Assembly (NCBI GenBank): GCA_934438085.1
Contig: CAKSBC010000002.1
Coordinates: forward strand, 62,001-126,000
Length of the DNA: 64,000 nt
DNA from: an uncultured Lachnospiraceae bacterium
GTDB lineage: Bacteria; Bacillota; Clostridia; Lachnospirales; Lachnospiraceae
Reading direction: 5' to 3'
The translations under genes were made by a program, and so were the position numbers. The notes under the pieces are model-generated. The model searched no databases, had not been told where the DNA came from, and was given only the letters and a program-made list of their open reading frames with translations. This document shows positions 17,869 through 27,280 of this stretch, piece after piece (within the stretch, counting starts at the first letter, position 1; the number at the start of each line of letters is the position of its first letter).

Positions 17869-18348
17869 ATGAGAGAAAGAATCCTTACCGTTTTGGAGAA
17901 AAATGCCCGCATAAAGATAGATGATTTAGCAGGTGTGCTCGGAGAAGATCTCGATAAAGTAAAAGAAGAAGTCAACAATATGGAAAATGAAAAGGTCATC
18001 TGCGGATACCACACTATCATCAACTGGGATAAGTGCGGTATGGAAAAGGCAGATGCTTTTATTGAGGTCAAGGTTACTCCTCAGAAGGGAACAGGCTTCG
18101 ATCAGATGGCTGAGCGCATATATCAGTATCCTGAGGTAAGCAGTATTTTCCTTATCAGCGGAAGCTGTGATTTCATAGTGTTCATTGAAGGCAAGTCTAT
18201 GCGTGAAGTAGCTATGTTCGTTTCAGAGAAGCTTTCACCGTTAGACGGAGTACTCAGCACTACTACACAGTTCATTCTTAAGAAATACAAACAGGACGGT
18301 TTCATGGTTGAAGGTCCGGAAAGAGATAAGAGGACAGAGATATCATGA
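17869..18348 (+). CDS. Lrp/AsnC-family transcriptional regulator
   Basis: A 159-residue protein: an N-terminal winged helix-turn-helix (ILTVLEKNARIKIDDLAGVLGED) and a C-terminal RAM (ACT-like) effector domain (ADAFIEVKVTPQKGTGFDQMAERI). Such proteins sense amino acids and usually control metabolism and transport genes. Its stop overlaps the start of the aminotransferase by four bases (ATGA), so it likely regulates or responds to that enzyme's substrates. A clear GGAG site precedes the ATG. Confidence 0.9.
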   Translation: MRERILTVLEKNARIKIDDLAGVLGEDLDKVKEEVNNMENEKVICGYHTIINWDKCGMEKADAFIEVKVTPQKGTGFDQMAERIYQYPEVSSIFLISGSCDFIVFIEGKSMREVAMFVSEKLSPLDGVLSTTTQFILKKYKQDGFMVEGPERDKRTEIS

Positions 18349-19517
18349 GAAATCCGTTAAATAGTTATATTGAAGCAGTTCCGCCGTCCGGCATTCGTAA
18401 GTTCTTTGATATGGTTGCCGAAATGGACGATCCGGATGTGCTTTCTCTTGGTGTAGGCGAACCTGACTTCGATACGCCTTGGCACATAAGAGGAGTCGGA
18501 ATCAACACACTTACAGAAGGAAAAACCTTCTACACATCTAACTCAGGACTTATGGAGCTTCGTAAGGAAATCTCCAAATATATGGCTAAGAGATATGATG
18601 TTGAGTATGATCCGGCTTCAGAGATACTTATCACAGTCGGAGGCTCTGAGGGAATAGATGCCTGCATAAGAGCAATGCTTGATCCGGGCGATGAAATGAT
18701 CATTCCGGAGCCATGCTTCGTTTCATACAAGCCATGTGCTATTTTTGCAGGAGCAAAGCCTGTAGTTATAGATTTAAAGGCTGAGAATGAATTCAGACTT
18801 ACACCTGAAGAGCTTGAGGCTGCTATTACACCTAAGACAAAATTAGTGCTGCTTACCTATCCGAACAACCCTACAGGTGCTGTTATGAGAAAGGAAGATC
18901 TTGAGAAGATAGCTAAGGTCATCATTGATCATGATCTTTTCGTGCTTTCCGATGAGATTTATTCGGAGCTTAACTATGCTTCTGACGGACCGTCAACATC
19001 TATTGCTTCACTTCCGGGAATGAGAGAAAGAACAGTAGTTATAAACGGCTTCTCAAAGGCATTCGCCATGACAGGATGGAGAATGGGATGGGCAGCAGGA
19101 CCTTCAGCAGTCATTAAGCAGATGATGAAGATACATCAGTTTGCTATAATGTGCCCGCCTACAATGTCACAGTATGCGTCAATAGAGGCTTTAAGAAACG
19201 GTCTTGATGACGTTACATATATGAAAAACGAGTATAACGGAAGAAGAAAGTTCCTGCTCAAGAGATTTGCCGAGATGGGCATACCATGCTTTAATGCTCA
19301 GGGTGCATTTTATCTGTTCCCATGCATAAAGAAATTCGGAATGAGCTCGGATGAATTTGCAGAAAAGCTGCTTGCAGAGCAGAAGCTTGCTGTAGTTCCG
19401 GGAAGTGCATTCGGAAGATCCGGAGAAGGCTTCCTGCGTATATCCTATGCATACTCACTCAAGAGTCTCGAGAAGTCTATGGACAGGATCGAGAAGTTTA
19501 TAGCTAACCATTCATAA
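18345..19517 (+). CDS. PLP-dependent aminotransferase (class I/II)
   Basis: A 390-residue fold-type I aminotransferase. LSLGVGEPDFDTPWHIR and the PNNPTGA motif are typical; SKAFAMTGWRMGW carries the Schiff-base Lys (K238), and the phosphate-binding tail near LRISYA is present. It probably transfers an amino group between an amino acid and a 2-oxo acid; the exact substrate (aspartate, aromatic or other) cannot be read from the sequence. It is coupled to the Lrp-type gene, and the glycan genes begin seven bases after it. Confidence 0.92.
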   Translation: MRNPLNSYIEAVPPSGIRKFFDMVAEMDDPDVLSLGVGEPDFDTPWHIRGVGINTLTEGKTFYTSNSGLMELRKEISKYMAKRYDVEYDPASEILITVGGSEGIDACIRAMLDPGDEMIIPEPCFVSYKPCAIFAGAKPVVIDLKAENEFRLTPEELEAAITPKTKLVLLTYPNNPTGAVMRKEDLEKIAKVIIDHDLFVLSDEIYSELNYASDGPSTSIASLPGMRERTVVINGFSKAFAMTGWRMGWAAGPSAVIKQMMKIHQFAIMCPPTMSQYASIEALRNGLDDVTYMKNEYNGRRKFLLKRFAEMGIPCFNAQGAFYLFPCIKKFGMSSDEFAEKLLAEQKLAVVPGSAFGRSGEGFLRISYAYSLKSLEKSMDRIEKFIANHS

Positions 19518-19524
19518 GGTATAA

Positions 19525-20889
19525 ATGCAGAACGCAATAGAAGTAAAAAACGTAACAAAGATATACAGATTGTATGATAAGCCTGCGGACAGGCTCAAGG
19601 AATCACTGAGCATAACCGGCAAAAACTATCATAAGGATTTCTATGCATTAAAAGATGTATCCTTTGAGGTTAAAAAGGGAGAATCAGTAGGCATTATCGG
19701 CACTAATGGTTCGGGAAAATCCACTATACTTAAGATAATAACAGGTGTGCTTACGCCTACCGAGGGCAATGTCAGTGTAGACGGCAGAATATCTGCTCTT
19801 TTAGAGTTAGGAGCAGGCTTCAACATGGAATACACCGGTATAGAGAATATCTATATGAACGGCACCATGATGGGCTATTCCAAAGCAGATATGGATGCAA
19901 AGCTCAAAGAGATATTGGATTTTGCCGATATCGGAGATTTTGTATATCAGCCTGTTAAATCTTATTCTTCGGGTATGTTCGTGCGTCTTGCATTTGCCGT
20001 TGCGATCAATGTAGATCCTGAGATACTTATAGTCGACGAAGCATTGTCAGTAGGAGATATTTTCTTCCAGTCAAAATGCTACAGACGCATGGATGAGCTC
20101 AGAAAGAGCGGAACGACCATACTTATGGTAACGCATGATATGAGCTCGGTGCTTAAATACTGCGACAGAACTGTACTTTTAAACGATGGAGTAAAGGTTG
20201 CAGAAGGAAAGCCGGGAGAAATGGTGGATCTTTACAAAAAGATCCTGGCAGGTCAGTACGGTCAGCTTGAGGATATGCAGGATAACAATTCACAGGCTTT
20301 CGGTATAAATAACGGAAAAGCTTCTGAAAATGGCGGGAATACAGCGAATGCTGCCTCTTTAAGTGAAGCAGGCAATGAACACAAAGACGCTGTCATCAAG
20401 CATGCCGGAGCTTTGATGAGAGATTCCATGACAGTCAATCCGGATGTCAATGAATACGGCAATAAAAAAGCTGAGATATATGACTTCGGAGTGCTTGATA
20501 AGAACGGAAGGCTGACGAACCTTGTTTTAAAGGGAGAATCCTTCACAATAAAAGAAAAGATACGTTTCTTTGACCACATTGAGGCACCTATATTTACATA
20601 TACGTTCCGAGATAAAAAGGGAAACGATCTTACAGGGACAAATACTCTTTTTGAAAACGCAGATGTTAAAAGCGTTGAAAACGGAGATGAGTACGAGGTC
20701 AGCTTCACACAGAATATGGATCTGCAGGGTGGGGAATATCTGCTCAGCATGAGCTGTACAGGCTTTGAGCAGGGCGAACACGTTGTATACCACAGGCTAT
20801 ATGATATTCTGAACTTCACCGTCATTTCCAATAAGAATACGGTTGGCGTATATGACATGAATTCAAAGGTTACGGTCAGGAAAAGCTGA
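19525..20889 (+). CDS. Wzt-type polysaccharide ABC export ATPase
   Basis: A 454-residue ATPase. The nucleotide-binding domain has Walker A GTNGSGKST (about residues 60-68), the signature YSSGM and Walker B LIVDEAL. It resembles Wzt/TagH ATPases that drive export of surface polysaccharides or teichoic acids. The C-terminal region (about 300-454) is a beta-rich Wzt-like domain, which in O-antigen systems binds the end of the finished chain. Its permease partner is absent from the window; the gene before it is an aminotransferase. The stop overlaps the next ORF by one base (TGATG). Confidence 0.87.
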   Translation: MQNAIEVKNVTKIYRLYDKPADRLKESLSITGKNYHKDFYALKDVSFEVKKGESVGIIGTNGSGKSTILKIITGVLTPTEGNVSVDGRISALLELGAGFNMEYTGIENIYMNGTMMGYSKADMDAKLKEILDFADIGDFVYQPVKSYSSGMFVRLAFAVAINVDPEILIVDEALSVGDIFFQSKCYRRMDELRKSGTTILMVTHDMSSVLKYCDRTVLLNDGVKVAEGKPGEMVDLYKKILAGQYGQLEDMQDNNSQAFGINNGKASENGGNTANAASLSEAGNEHKDAVIKHAGALMRDSMTVNPDVNEYGNKKAEIYDFGVLDKNGRLTNLVLKGESFTIKEKIRFFDHIEAPIFTYTFRDKKGNDLTGTNTLFENADVKSVENGDEYEVSFTQNMDLQGGEYLLSMSCTGFEQGEHVVYHRLYDILNFTVISNKNTVGVYDMNSKVTVRKS

Positions 20890-23800
20890 TGAAAAATATT
20901 TATGAGGATCTGACAACACAATACAGAGTCGGATACGGATCAGGCGGGGTGCTTAACGGCGCTGCGCCTGATTTGAGTATTCTGAAAAATACTGAAGACA
21001 GCGATTGGTTCCATGCTTTAAGCCCGGACCGTGTTAATGTCTTTGAGTTTTTCGCATGGAAAAAGGACATGAAGGTCCTTGAGCTGGGAGCCTGCTTCGG
21101 CGTATATGCAGGGCTTTCGGAAAGAGTAGCTGCTTTTGATATACTGGATGAAGAGCCTTCACATGCGGAGCTTATAAAATATCGTTATAACCTTAGCTTA
21201 AGTTCATGCAGCAGCGAGGGGGCTGTTAATACTGATTCTGATAAGGAGCTGCTAAATAACAGCAGATCCGGCGAAAGATATGACAATCTGAGAGTCATAT
21301 CAGAGGCTGAGCCTGAAAGCTATGATGTAGTTATAGCTTCATTTCTTGACGATGCATTCGGAGGAACTGCTGAAAACGACGCAGAACATATATCGGGTGA
21401 GCTTAAATATGCTATGAGCTTTCTTAAAAAGGGAGGCACTCTGCTAACTGCCTGCGATAATATTAAGGCTCTTAAATTTATGACAGGCGCAAAAAGGCAT
21501 GAAGACAAGGTTTACGGAGAGCCCGCACTTTTAAAAAGACTCGAGCAGGAACTGCCTTTTGCAGATGTCAGATACTACTATCCGCTTCCTGAGGCTTCAT
21601 ATGCAAAAAGTATTTTCTCAGATAAGAAAATGCCCGGAGCCGGTGATTTCCGAGGCATAAGCGAAAGCTTCGTTGAAAGCAGATATATTCTCTGCAAGGA
21701 AGAGGCTATGTACGGTGCATTATGCGAAGCTGATGCCTTTAAGACATTTGCACCATCCTTTATGGTAGTATTTTCGGGCTTTGGAGAACAGTCTGAAGCT
21801 GAGAAGGAACTGAACCTACCGGTCTATGCCAAATATAATCGCATGCGCGCTCCGGAATATGCTCTTAAAACAGAGCTTTTTGAACGAGACGGCAGAAAGA
21901 CAGCAATAAAAACAGCATTAACACTTAAAGCTAATGCTCATATTGAGGCATTTACAAAAAGAGCAGCGCTGTTAAATGCTTCGCTTCGAAACGGACTAAA
22001 GGTGCTTCCTGCACGCATATCACAGAATGAAGCAGGAATGAACCTTGCGGAGTTTGACTTTGTTGAGGGAATGGATCTTGCAAAGAAGCTTTCTTTAAAT
22101 ATAAAGGAAGGCAGAGCTCCTGAAAATGAAATCAATAAGGCTATCAGCATGCTGCTCGGAGATGGCACGACAGGCTGTCATAACATGGATGCTCTTTTTG
22201 AGAATGTTATAGTCGGAAATGACGGCAGTTGTACGCTTATAGATTATGAGTGGGTATTTGATGATGAGTTAGACAGAGAATATCTCAAATATCGCATATT
22301 AAAGTATTGGTATGAGGCTTACAGCGGAATGCTTACTGCATATGAAGGACTTGATGAATTTTTGTCTGAATTTAATGTTGATCTTAAAGCCAAGGCTGAG
22401 TATGAGGCAAAAGAGCTGTCATTCCAGGAGTTTGTAAGAGGTGACGGCAAGCTTATCGACGAAAAGTTCGCAAAGGAGCAGATATATGCTCAGGATGTGC
22501 GAGAAAAGGTCGATCAGCTTAATGAAAGTCTTGAACGCATAGAGATACTTAAGGATGAGATCTCAGAGCACAGGACAGCTCTTTCCAAGGAAAGAGAAGT
22601 GGAACGCCTGAGTCAGAATCATATCAGAAATATCGAGCTGATCAACAGTGATCTGAAGGCTCAGCTTGAGGCTGCAGGAAACAGACTTGCTTATCTTGAA
22701 AGACATCAGAGTCTAAGCTCAAAAGTAGTAAGAAAGCTTATTGCAAAGCTTGATGCATGGGCTCCGGCTGGTTCAAGAAAAAGAGTGCTTATACATTATC
22801 TTAAGGATACTCTAAAGCATCCTGCTAAAATGCTTTCAATGCTGCTTAATGGAAACGGCAGACTGCTTATTTCCGGAGAACTTGAGATAGGCGGAGAATT
22901 CAGAGACGGGGGATTATTGGAGCTGCCTCAGACAGACAGTCCGCTTGTTTCTATAGTTATACCTGCTTACAATCAGGTTGCATATACCTATGCATGCGTG
23001 CGCTCAATAATAGCAAATACAGATTTTGAAGAAACTCCGTATGAGGTCATACTTGCAGACGATGTTTCAACAGATGCAACAAAGGACATCTCAAAATATA
23101 TTAAAGGAATGATCATCAGCAGAAATTCCTCAAATATGGGATTTCTTAAAAACTGCAATCAGGCTGCGGCTAAGGCACGCGGAAAATATATTTTCTTCCT
23201 GAATAACGATACTAAGGTTCATGAGGAATGGCTTTCATCCCTTGTTTCATTAATAGAATCTGACGAAAGCATTGGCATGGTCGGATCCAAGCTCGTATAT
23301 CCTGACGGAAGACTGCAGGAGGCAGGAGGTATCATATGGTCCGATGCTTCAGGCTGGAATTACGGCAGATTGGATGATCCTGAAAAGCCTGAATATAATT
23401 ACGTAAAGGATGCAGACTACATCTCCGGTGCTGCCATAATGCTTTCAAGTAAGCTATGGAAGGAGATCGGAGGCTTTGATGAAAGATTTGCTCCGGCCTA
23501 CTGTGAAGACTCTGATCTTGCCTTTGAAGTAAGACGCCACGGAAAGAGAGTTGTTTACCAGCCAAAGTCTGTCGTTACGCATTTTGAAGGAATTTCAAAC
23601 GGCACAGATGTTACAGGTACCGGGTTAAAGCGTTATCAGGTAGTTAATGCCGAGAAGTTTAAAGAAAAGTGGAAGGATGAGCTGAAAAAGCAGTGCGTCA
23701 ATACCGGAGATCCGGATCCGTTTACAGCAAGAGACCGCTCTCAGGGTAAAAAATGCATTGTTATTGTAGATCATTATGTACCTACATGGGATCAGGATGC

Positions 23801-24926
23801 CGGCTCAAAGACAACATTCCAATATATAAAAATGTTCTTAAAGAAGGGCTTCAATGTCAAATTTGTCGGAGATAATTTCCGTAATAACGAGCCATATTCT
23901 TCAATACTCGAACAGCTGGGAGTAGAGATACTTTACGGACATGAGTATGAGAACAATATTTTAGAATGGTTCAAAAAGAATTCTGCAAATATTGATGTAT
24001 GCTATCTCAACAGACCGCATATTGCAGTGAAATACATTGATTTCCTTAAAAAGGAAACCGATATAAAATGTATTTTCTACGGACATGACCTTCATTTCTT
24101 AAGACTCTACAGAGAGTATGAGCTTACAGGAGACATTTCTAAGCTCAGAGAATCCAATTACTGGAAGAGTGTTGAGCTTTCAGTAATGCAGTCGGCGGAC
24201 ATGGTCTATTATCCGTCAGAGGTTGAGATAGAGGCTATACACAAGCTTCACCCTGAGATACCGGCAAAGGCCATAACAGCATATCTTTGGAACGAGTTTG
24301 AAGATAAAGAACAAACTGCAGAGGACTTCACCAAACGAAAGGATCTGCTGTTTGTCGGAGGCTTCAAGCATCCGCCTAACTTAGATGCGGTAAAGTGGTT
24401 TGCAAAGGATATATTCCCGGCAATCAGAAAGGAGATTCCGGATGTGAGATTCCTTATTGCAGGTTCAGGAGCAGGCGAGGATATACTCTCACTTAATTCG
24501 GAAGCAGACGGAATAAGTGTGCTGGGCTTTGTTACGGATGAAGAGCTCAACAGATTATATCAGGACACAAGGATAACTGTAGTTCCGCTTCGCTATGGTG
24601 CCGGAGTAAAGGGCAAGGTGGTAGAGGCTATTTATAAGGGCTCTGTTATAGTCACGACCTCGGTAGGTGCCGAGGGTATTCCTGATGCCGCAGAGGTCAT
24701 GACAGTTATAGACAATGATCCTGACAGTCTTTATGAGCATGCCGCAGAGGAGGCAAAGGTATTTGCAGAGGCGGTAACAGACCTTTATAACGATCCTAAG
24801 CTTTGCGCTGAGCGCAGCAGACTATGCGGTTCTTATATAAGAAAGCATTACAGTCTGGATGCTGCATGGTCTGTCATAGCTGAGGATTTTGAAATTGGTA
24901 ATGCCTCAGGGGCTTATAATAATTAA
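20889..24926 (+). CDS. Multidomain glycosyltransferase (degenerate methyltransferase, kinase-like, GT2, GT4)
   Basis: A 1345-residue protein. Residues about 50-250 resemble a SAM methyltransferase (KVLELGACFG) and have the later YYYPLPEA stretch, but the SAM loop is atypical. About 300-500 resembles an aminoglycoside-kinase fold (CHNMDALFENV, LIDYEWVFDDE). A coiled coil follows (about 530-620). A GT2 domain (about 680-960) begins with SIVIPAYNQVAYTYACV and contains FLNNDTKVHEEWL. A GT4-like domain (about 970-1330) contains FVGGFKHPPNLDAVKWFA and GAGVKGKVVEAI. It probably builds part of the surface glycan; the non-transferase part may control chain length or modification (inference). It overlaps wzt by one base. 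Confidence 0.83.
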   Translation: MKNIYEDLTTQYRVGYGSGGVLNGAAPDLSILKNTEDSDWFHALSPDRVNVFEFFAWKKDMKVLELGACFGVYAGLSERVAAFDILDEEPSHAELIKYRYNLSLSSCSSEGAVNTDSDKELLNNSRSGERYDNLRVISEAEPESYDVVIASFLDDAFGGTAENDAEHISGELKYAMSFLKKGGTLLTACDNIKALKFMTGAKRHEDKVYGEPALLKRLEQELPFADVRYYYPLPEASYAKSIFSDKKMPGAGDFRGISESFVESRYILCKEEAMYGALCEADAFKTFAPSFMVVFSGFGEQSEAEKELNLPVYAKYNRMRAPEYALKTELFERDGRKTAIKTALTLKANAHIEAFTKRAALLNASLRNGLKVLPARISQNEAGMNLAEFDFVEGMDLAKKLSLNIKEGRAPENEINKAISMLLGDGTTGCHNMDALFENVIVGNDGSCTLIDYEWVFDDELDREYLKYRILKYWYEAYSGMLTAYEGLDEFLSEFNVDLKAKAEYEAKELSFQEFVRGDGKLIDEKFAKEQIYAQDVREKVDQLNESLERIEILKDEISEHRTALSKEREVERLSQNHIRNIELINSDLKAQLEAAGNRLAYLERHQSLSSKVVRKLIAKLDAWAPAGSRKRVLIHYLKDTLKHPAKMLSMLLNGNGRLLISGELEIGGEFRDGGLLELPQTDSPLVSIVIPAYNQVAYTYACVRSIIANTDFEETPYEVILADDVSTDATKDISKYIKGMIISRNSSNMGFLKNCNQAAAKARGKYIFFLNNDTKVHEEWLSSLVSLIESDESIGMVGSKLVYPDGRLQEAGGIIWSDASGWNYGRLDDPEKPEYNYVKDADYISGAAIMLSSKLWKEIGGFDERFAPAYCEDSDLAFEVRRHGKRVVYQPKSVVTHFEGISNGTDVTGTGLKRYQVVNAEKFKEKWKDELKKQCVNTGDPDPFTARDRSQGKKCIVIVDHYVPTWDQDAGSKTTFQYIKMFLKKGFNVKFVGDNFRNNEPYSSILEQLGVEILYGHEYENNILEWFKKNSANIDVCYLNRPHIAVKYIDFLKKETDIKCIFYGHDLHFLRLYREYELTGDISKLRESNYWKSVELSVMQSADMVYYPSEVEIEAIHKLHPEIPAKAITAYLWNEFEDKEQTAEDFTKRKDLLFVGGFKHPPNLDAVKWFAKDIFPAIRKEIPDVRFLIAGSGAGEDILSLNSEADGISVLGFVTDEELNRLYQDTRITVVPLRYGAGVKGKVVEAIYKGSVIVTTSVGAEGIPDAAEVMTVIDNDPDSLYEHAAEEAKVFAEAVTDLYNDPKLCAERSRLCGSYIRKHYSLDAAWSVIAEDFEIGNASGAYNN

Positions 24927-24943
24927 GAGAGTGTAACGAGCTG

Positions 24944-25702
24944 ATGGATGACAGAGAGCTTATAAAAGCCATGCTTACAGATGCCGATAAGAGAGCCTTT
25001 GAAAGAAATATTCCGGTCTCGACAGCCTTTTTAAGCATGGATGAGCAGAATATCTACTTTGGACTCTCGCAAATGTTTAAGTCAGGGCTGCATTTTCTTG
25101 ACGGAGGGCATGAGGATCCTGACAGGGCAGCCGCATTTTTCCTTCCGGATTATGCAGACAGAGGATTTGAGACAGCTGAGGCGATCAAAGCAGTCAGAGT
25201 TACGCCGCTTAACGATCGCTTTGCCGAAGAATTAAGCCACAGAGATTATCTTGGTGCGCTTATGAATCTCGGGATAGAACGTGACACTATAGGAGATATA
25301 CTGACAGGGGAGAAGGAGTGTTTTATATTTGCGCTTTCTTCTATAGCCGAGGTGATAGTAAATGAGCTTTCAAGAGTCAGACACACCTCGGTAGCCTGTG
25401 AGATCGCAGACAGAGAGTCCGTAAACATTAAACCTAAATTCGAGGAGCTTTCGGTAAATGTTGCTTCTGAAAGAGTGGATGCTGTTATTGCCGCAGTATA
25501 TAAGATATCCAGACAGAGAGCGGCACAGCTCATTGATACGGATCATATAGTAATAAGCGGCAGACAGTCGGTAAATTCAGCAAAGAACCTGAAGGAAGGA
25601 GACAGAGTCTCTGTCAGAGGCTTTGGTAAATTTATATACGGCGGAGTAAACGGAAGCTCACGCCGTGGCAGACTTTATGTAGATATACGTAAATTTGCGT
25701 AA
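24944..25702 (+). CDS. YlmH-family S4-domain RNA-binding protein
   Basis: A 252-residue protein. An N-terminal region of the YlmH type (about 1-175, with ALMNLGIERDTIGDIL) leads to a C-terminal S4 domain (about 180-250, ISRQRAAQLIDTDHI and LKEGDRVSVRGFGKF). In other Firmicutes this family often lies with cell division genes (divIVA, sepF), and some members are reported to associate with the ribosome. Here it lies within the glycan gene run instead, 17 bases after the large transferase. No division gene is nearby. Confidence 0.83.
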   Translation: MDDRELIKAMLTDADKRAFERNIPVSTAFLSMDEQNIYFGLSQMFKSGLHFLDGGHEDPDRAAAFFLPDYADRGFETAEAIKAVRVTPLNDRFAEELSHRDYLGALMNLGIERDTIGDILTGEKECFIFALSSIAEVIVNELSRVRHTSVACEIADRESVNIKPKFEELSVNVASERVDAVIAAVYKISRQRAAQLIDTDHIVISGRQSVNSAKNLKEGDRVSVRGFGKFIYGGVNGSSRRGRLYVDIRKFA

Positions 25703-25725
25703 ACAGATACAAAAAGGTGAATATC

Positions 25726-26370
25726 ATGAAGGATACCGTAAAGAAAATATTGGATGAGCTTATAGAAAGATATCCGGTGCTCGAACCATGCAGAAAGGAT
25801 ATAGAAGAGGCCTATGAGATACTTAAGGACTGCTATGCAGCAGGCGGCAAGCTGCTTATAGGCGGAAACGGCGGATCCTGTGCGGACAGCGGACATATAG
25901 TCGGAGAGCTCATGAAAGGCTTTGTCAAGCCAAGAAAAATAAGCGATGAAATGAGGGAACGTCTTATCAAAGCCGATGCCGATATCGGTGCGATACTGGC
26001 AGGCACTCTTCAGGGAGCTTTACCTGCAATTAATATTACGGATCATAATGCCCTTAATACAGCATACGGCAATGATATAAACGGCGGAAGCTATATGGCT
26101 CAGCAGGTCTTTGGCTACGGCAGGAAAGAAGATGTGCTGCTGGGCATTTCGACCTCCGGCAACAGCGGTAATATTATCAGTGCTGCAGTGACAGCAAGGG
26201 CAATAGGAATGAAGGTCATTGGTCTTACAGGACGTGACGGAGGAAAGCTTAAATCAAAAGCAGACTGCACGATCATAGTCCCGGAGCAGGAGACATTTAA
26301 GATACAGGAGCTTCATCTCCCGGTATACCATGCTCTTTGCTTAATGCTTGAAGAAAACTTTTTCGGTTAA
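25726..26370 (+). CDS. GmhA-like SIS-domain sugar isomerase
   Basis: A 214-residue SIS protein. GGKLLIGGNGGSCADSGHI and GISTSGNSGN are sugar-phosphate binding motifs, and the length and order match D-sedoheptulose-7-phosphate isomerase, the first step in making heptose precursors. The ATG at 25726 has AAAGGTG just upstream; a GTG at 25717 is less likely. No other heptose genes (HldE, GmhB) occur in the window, so a heptose role depends on genes elsewhere; a related isomerase with a different substrate is possible. Confidence 0.8.
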   Translation: MKDTVKKILDELIERYPVLEPCRKDIEEAYEILKDCYAAGGKLLIGGNGGSCADSGHIVGELMKGFVKPRKISDEMRERLIKADADIGAILAGTLQGALPAINITDHNALNTAYGNDINGGSYMAQQVFGYGRKEDVLLGISTSGNSGNIISAAVTARAIGMKVIGLTGRDGGKLKSKADCTIIVPEQETFKIQELHLPVYHALCLMLEENFFG

Positions 26371-26374
26371 AAAT

Positions 26375-27169
26375 ATGAAACATACATTTTCGATATGCGC
26401 ATACGGTGACAGCCCGTATCTTGAGGACTGCATCGTTTCACTGGAAAATCAGGCTATAAAATCGAATATTATCATATGCACATCTACGCCGAGCGAGTAT
26501 ATAAGCAGTATTGCAGGAAAGCATGGCATACGTCTTTATATAAGAGACGGCGAAAGCTCACTTCAGGCTGATTGGAATTATGCAGTAGAAACAGCTGTTA
26601 ATGAAACCGGTGCCGAGCTTGTGACTCTGGCGCATCAGGATGACATATATGAAAGAAATTATACGAGAGCACTTTCAAAGGCCGTAAGAATTTATCCGGA
26701 TATGTCGGTATTCTTCACAAGATACCGCACGATCGATAAAAACGGAAAGCAAATTAACGGCAAGGCAGAGAAGGTCAAGCGTATTTTAAGAAGCCTGGTC
26801 CGAATGAGAAGGATAGCTGATAAGCGTATAATAAAACGCTCCGCACTCATATTGGGAAACGGCATATGCTGCCCGAGCTGCACATACAATATCAAACTTA
26901 CAGGACTTCCTGTTTTCAGAAACAGCGAGCATTTTGTTATAGACTGGGAAACTCTGCTCAGGCTGTCAAAGGAGCCGGGAAGATTTGTATGCGTTGAGCG
27001 TGAGCTTATGTCTTATCGTGTTCATGATGGAGCAGAAACCAGTAAAAACATACAAAATCACAATCGTGAGAAAGAAGAGTATGCTGTATTTAAGAGCATT
27101 TGGCCTACTCCGATTGCGTGGCTTATTATGAGATTTTACAAGCTTTCTTATTCTGCTTACAGCGAATAA
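26375..27169 (+). CDS. GT2-like glycosyltransferase
   Basis: A 265-residue cytoplasmic protein beginning MKHTFSICAYGDSPYLEDCI. VTLAHQDDIYERNYTRAL carries the acidic HQDD-type motif expected for a metal/nucleotide-sugar site in GT2 enzymes, and FVIDWETLLRLS follows. ATG 26375 is five bases after the GmhA-like stop. An in-frame TTG at 26348 would extend it by nine residues and overlap that gene; neither has a strong ribosome binding site. It probably adds one sugar of the surface glycan. Confidence 0.75.
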   Translation: MKHTFSICAYGDSPYLEDCIVSLENQAIKSNIIICTSTPSEYISSIAGKHGIRLYIRDGESSLQADWNYAVETAVNETGAELVTLAHQDDIYERNYTRALSKAVRIYPDMSVFFTRYRTIDKNGKQINGKAEKVKRILRSLVRMRRIADKRIIKRSALILGNGICCPSCTYNIKLTGLPVFRNSEHFVIDWETLLRLSKEPGRFVCVERELMSYRVHDGAETSKNIQNHNREKEEYAVFKSIWPTPIAWLIMRFYKLSYSAYSE

Positions 27170-27280
27170 GTCATAATAATAAAGCGGATATCTGATATAT
27201 AAAAATATCTGAAAGAGCGGATTTAAGGAGAATACAGATAGGATTAGACATAGTTTAAGAAGAGTGCAGAGAGGAAAGGC

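Noticed and set aside
20262..20921. 219-residue minus-strand frame opposite the Wzt C-terminal domain
   Set aside because: Long, but hydrophobic by complementarity with an acidic/polar coding strand, without start signals; the plus-strand gene explains it.
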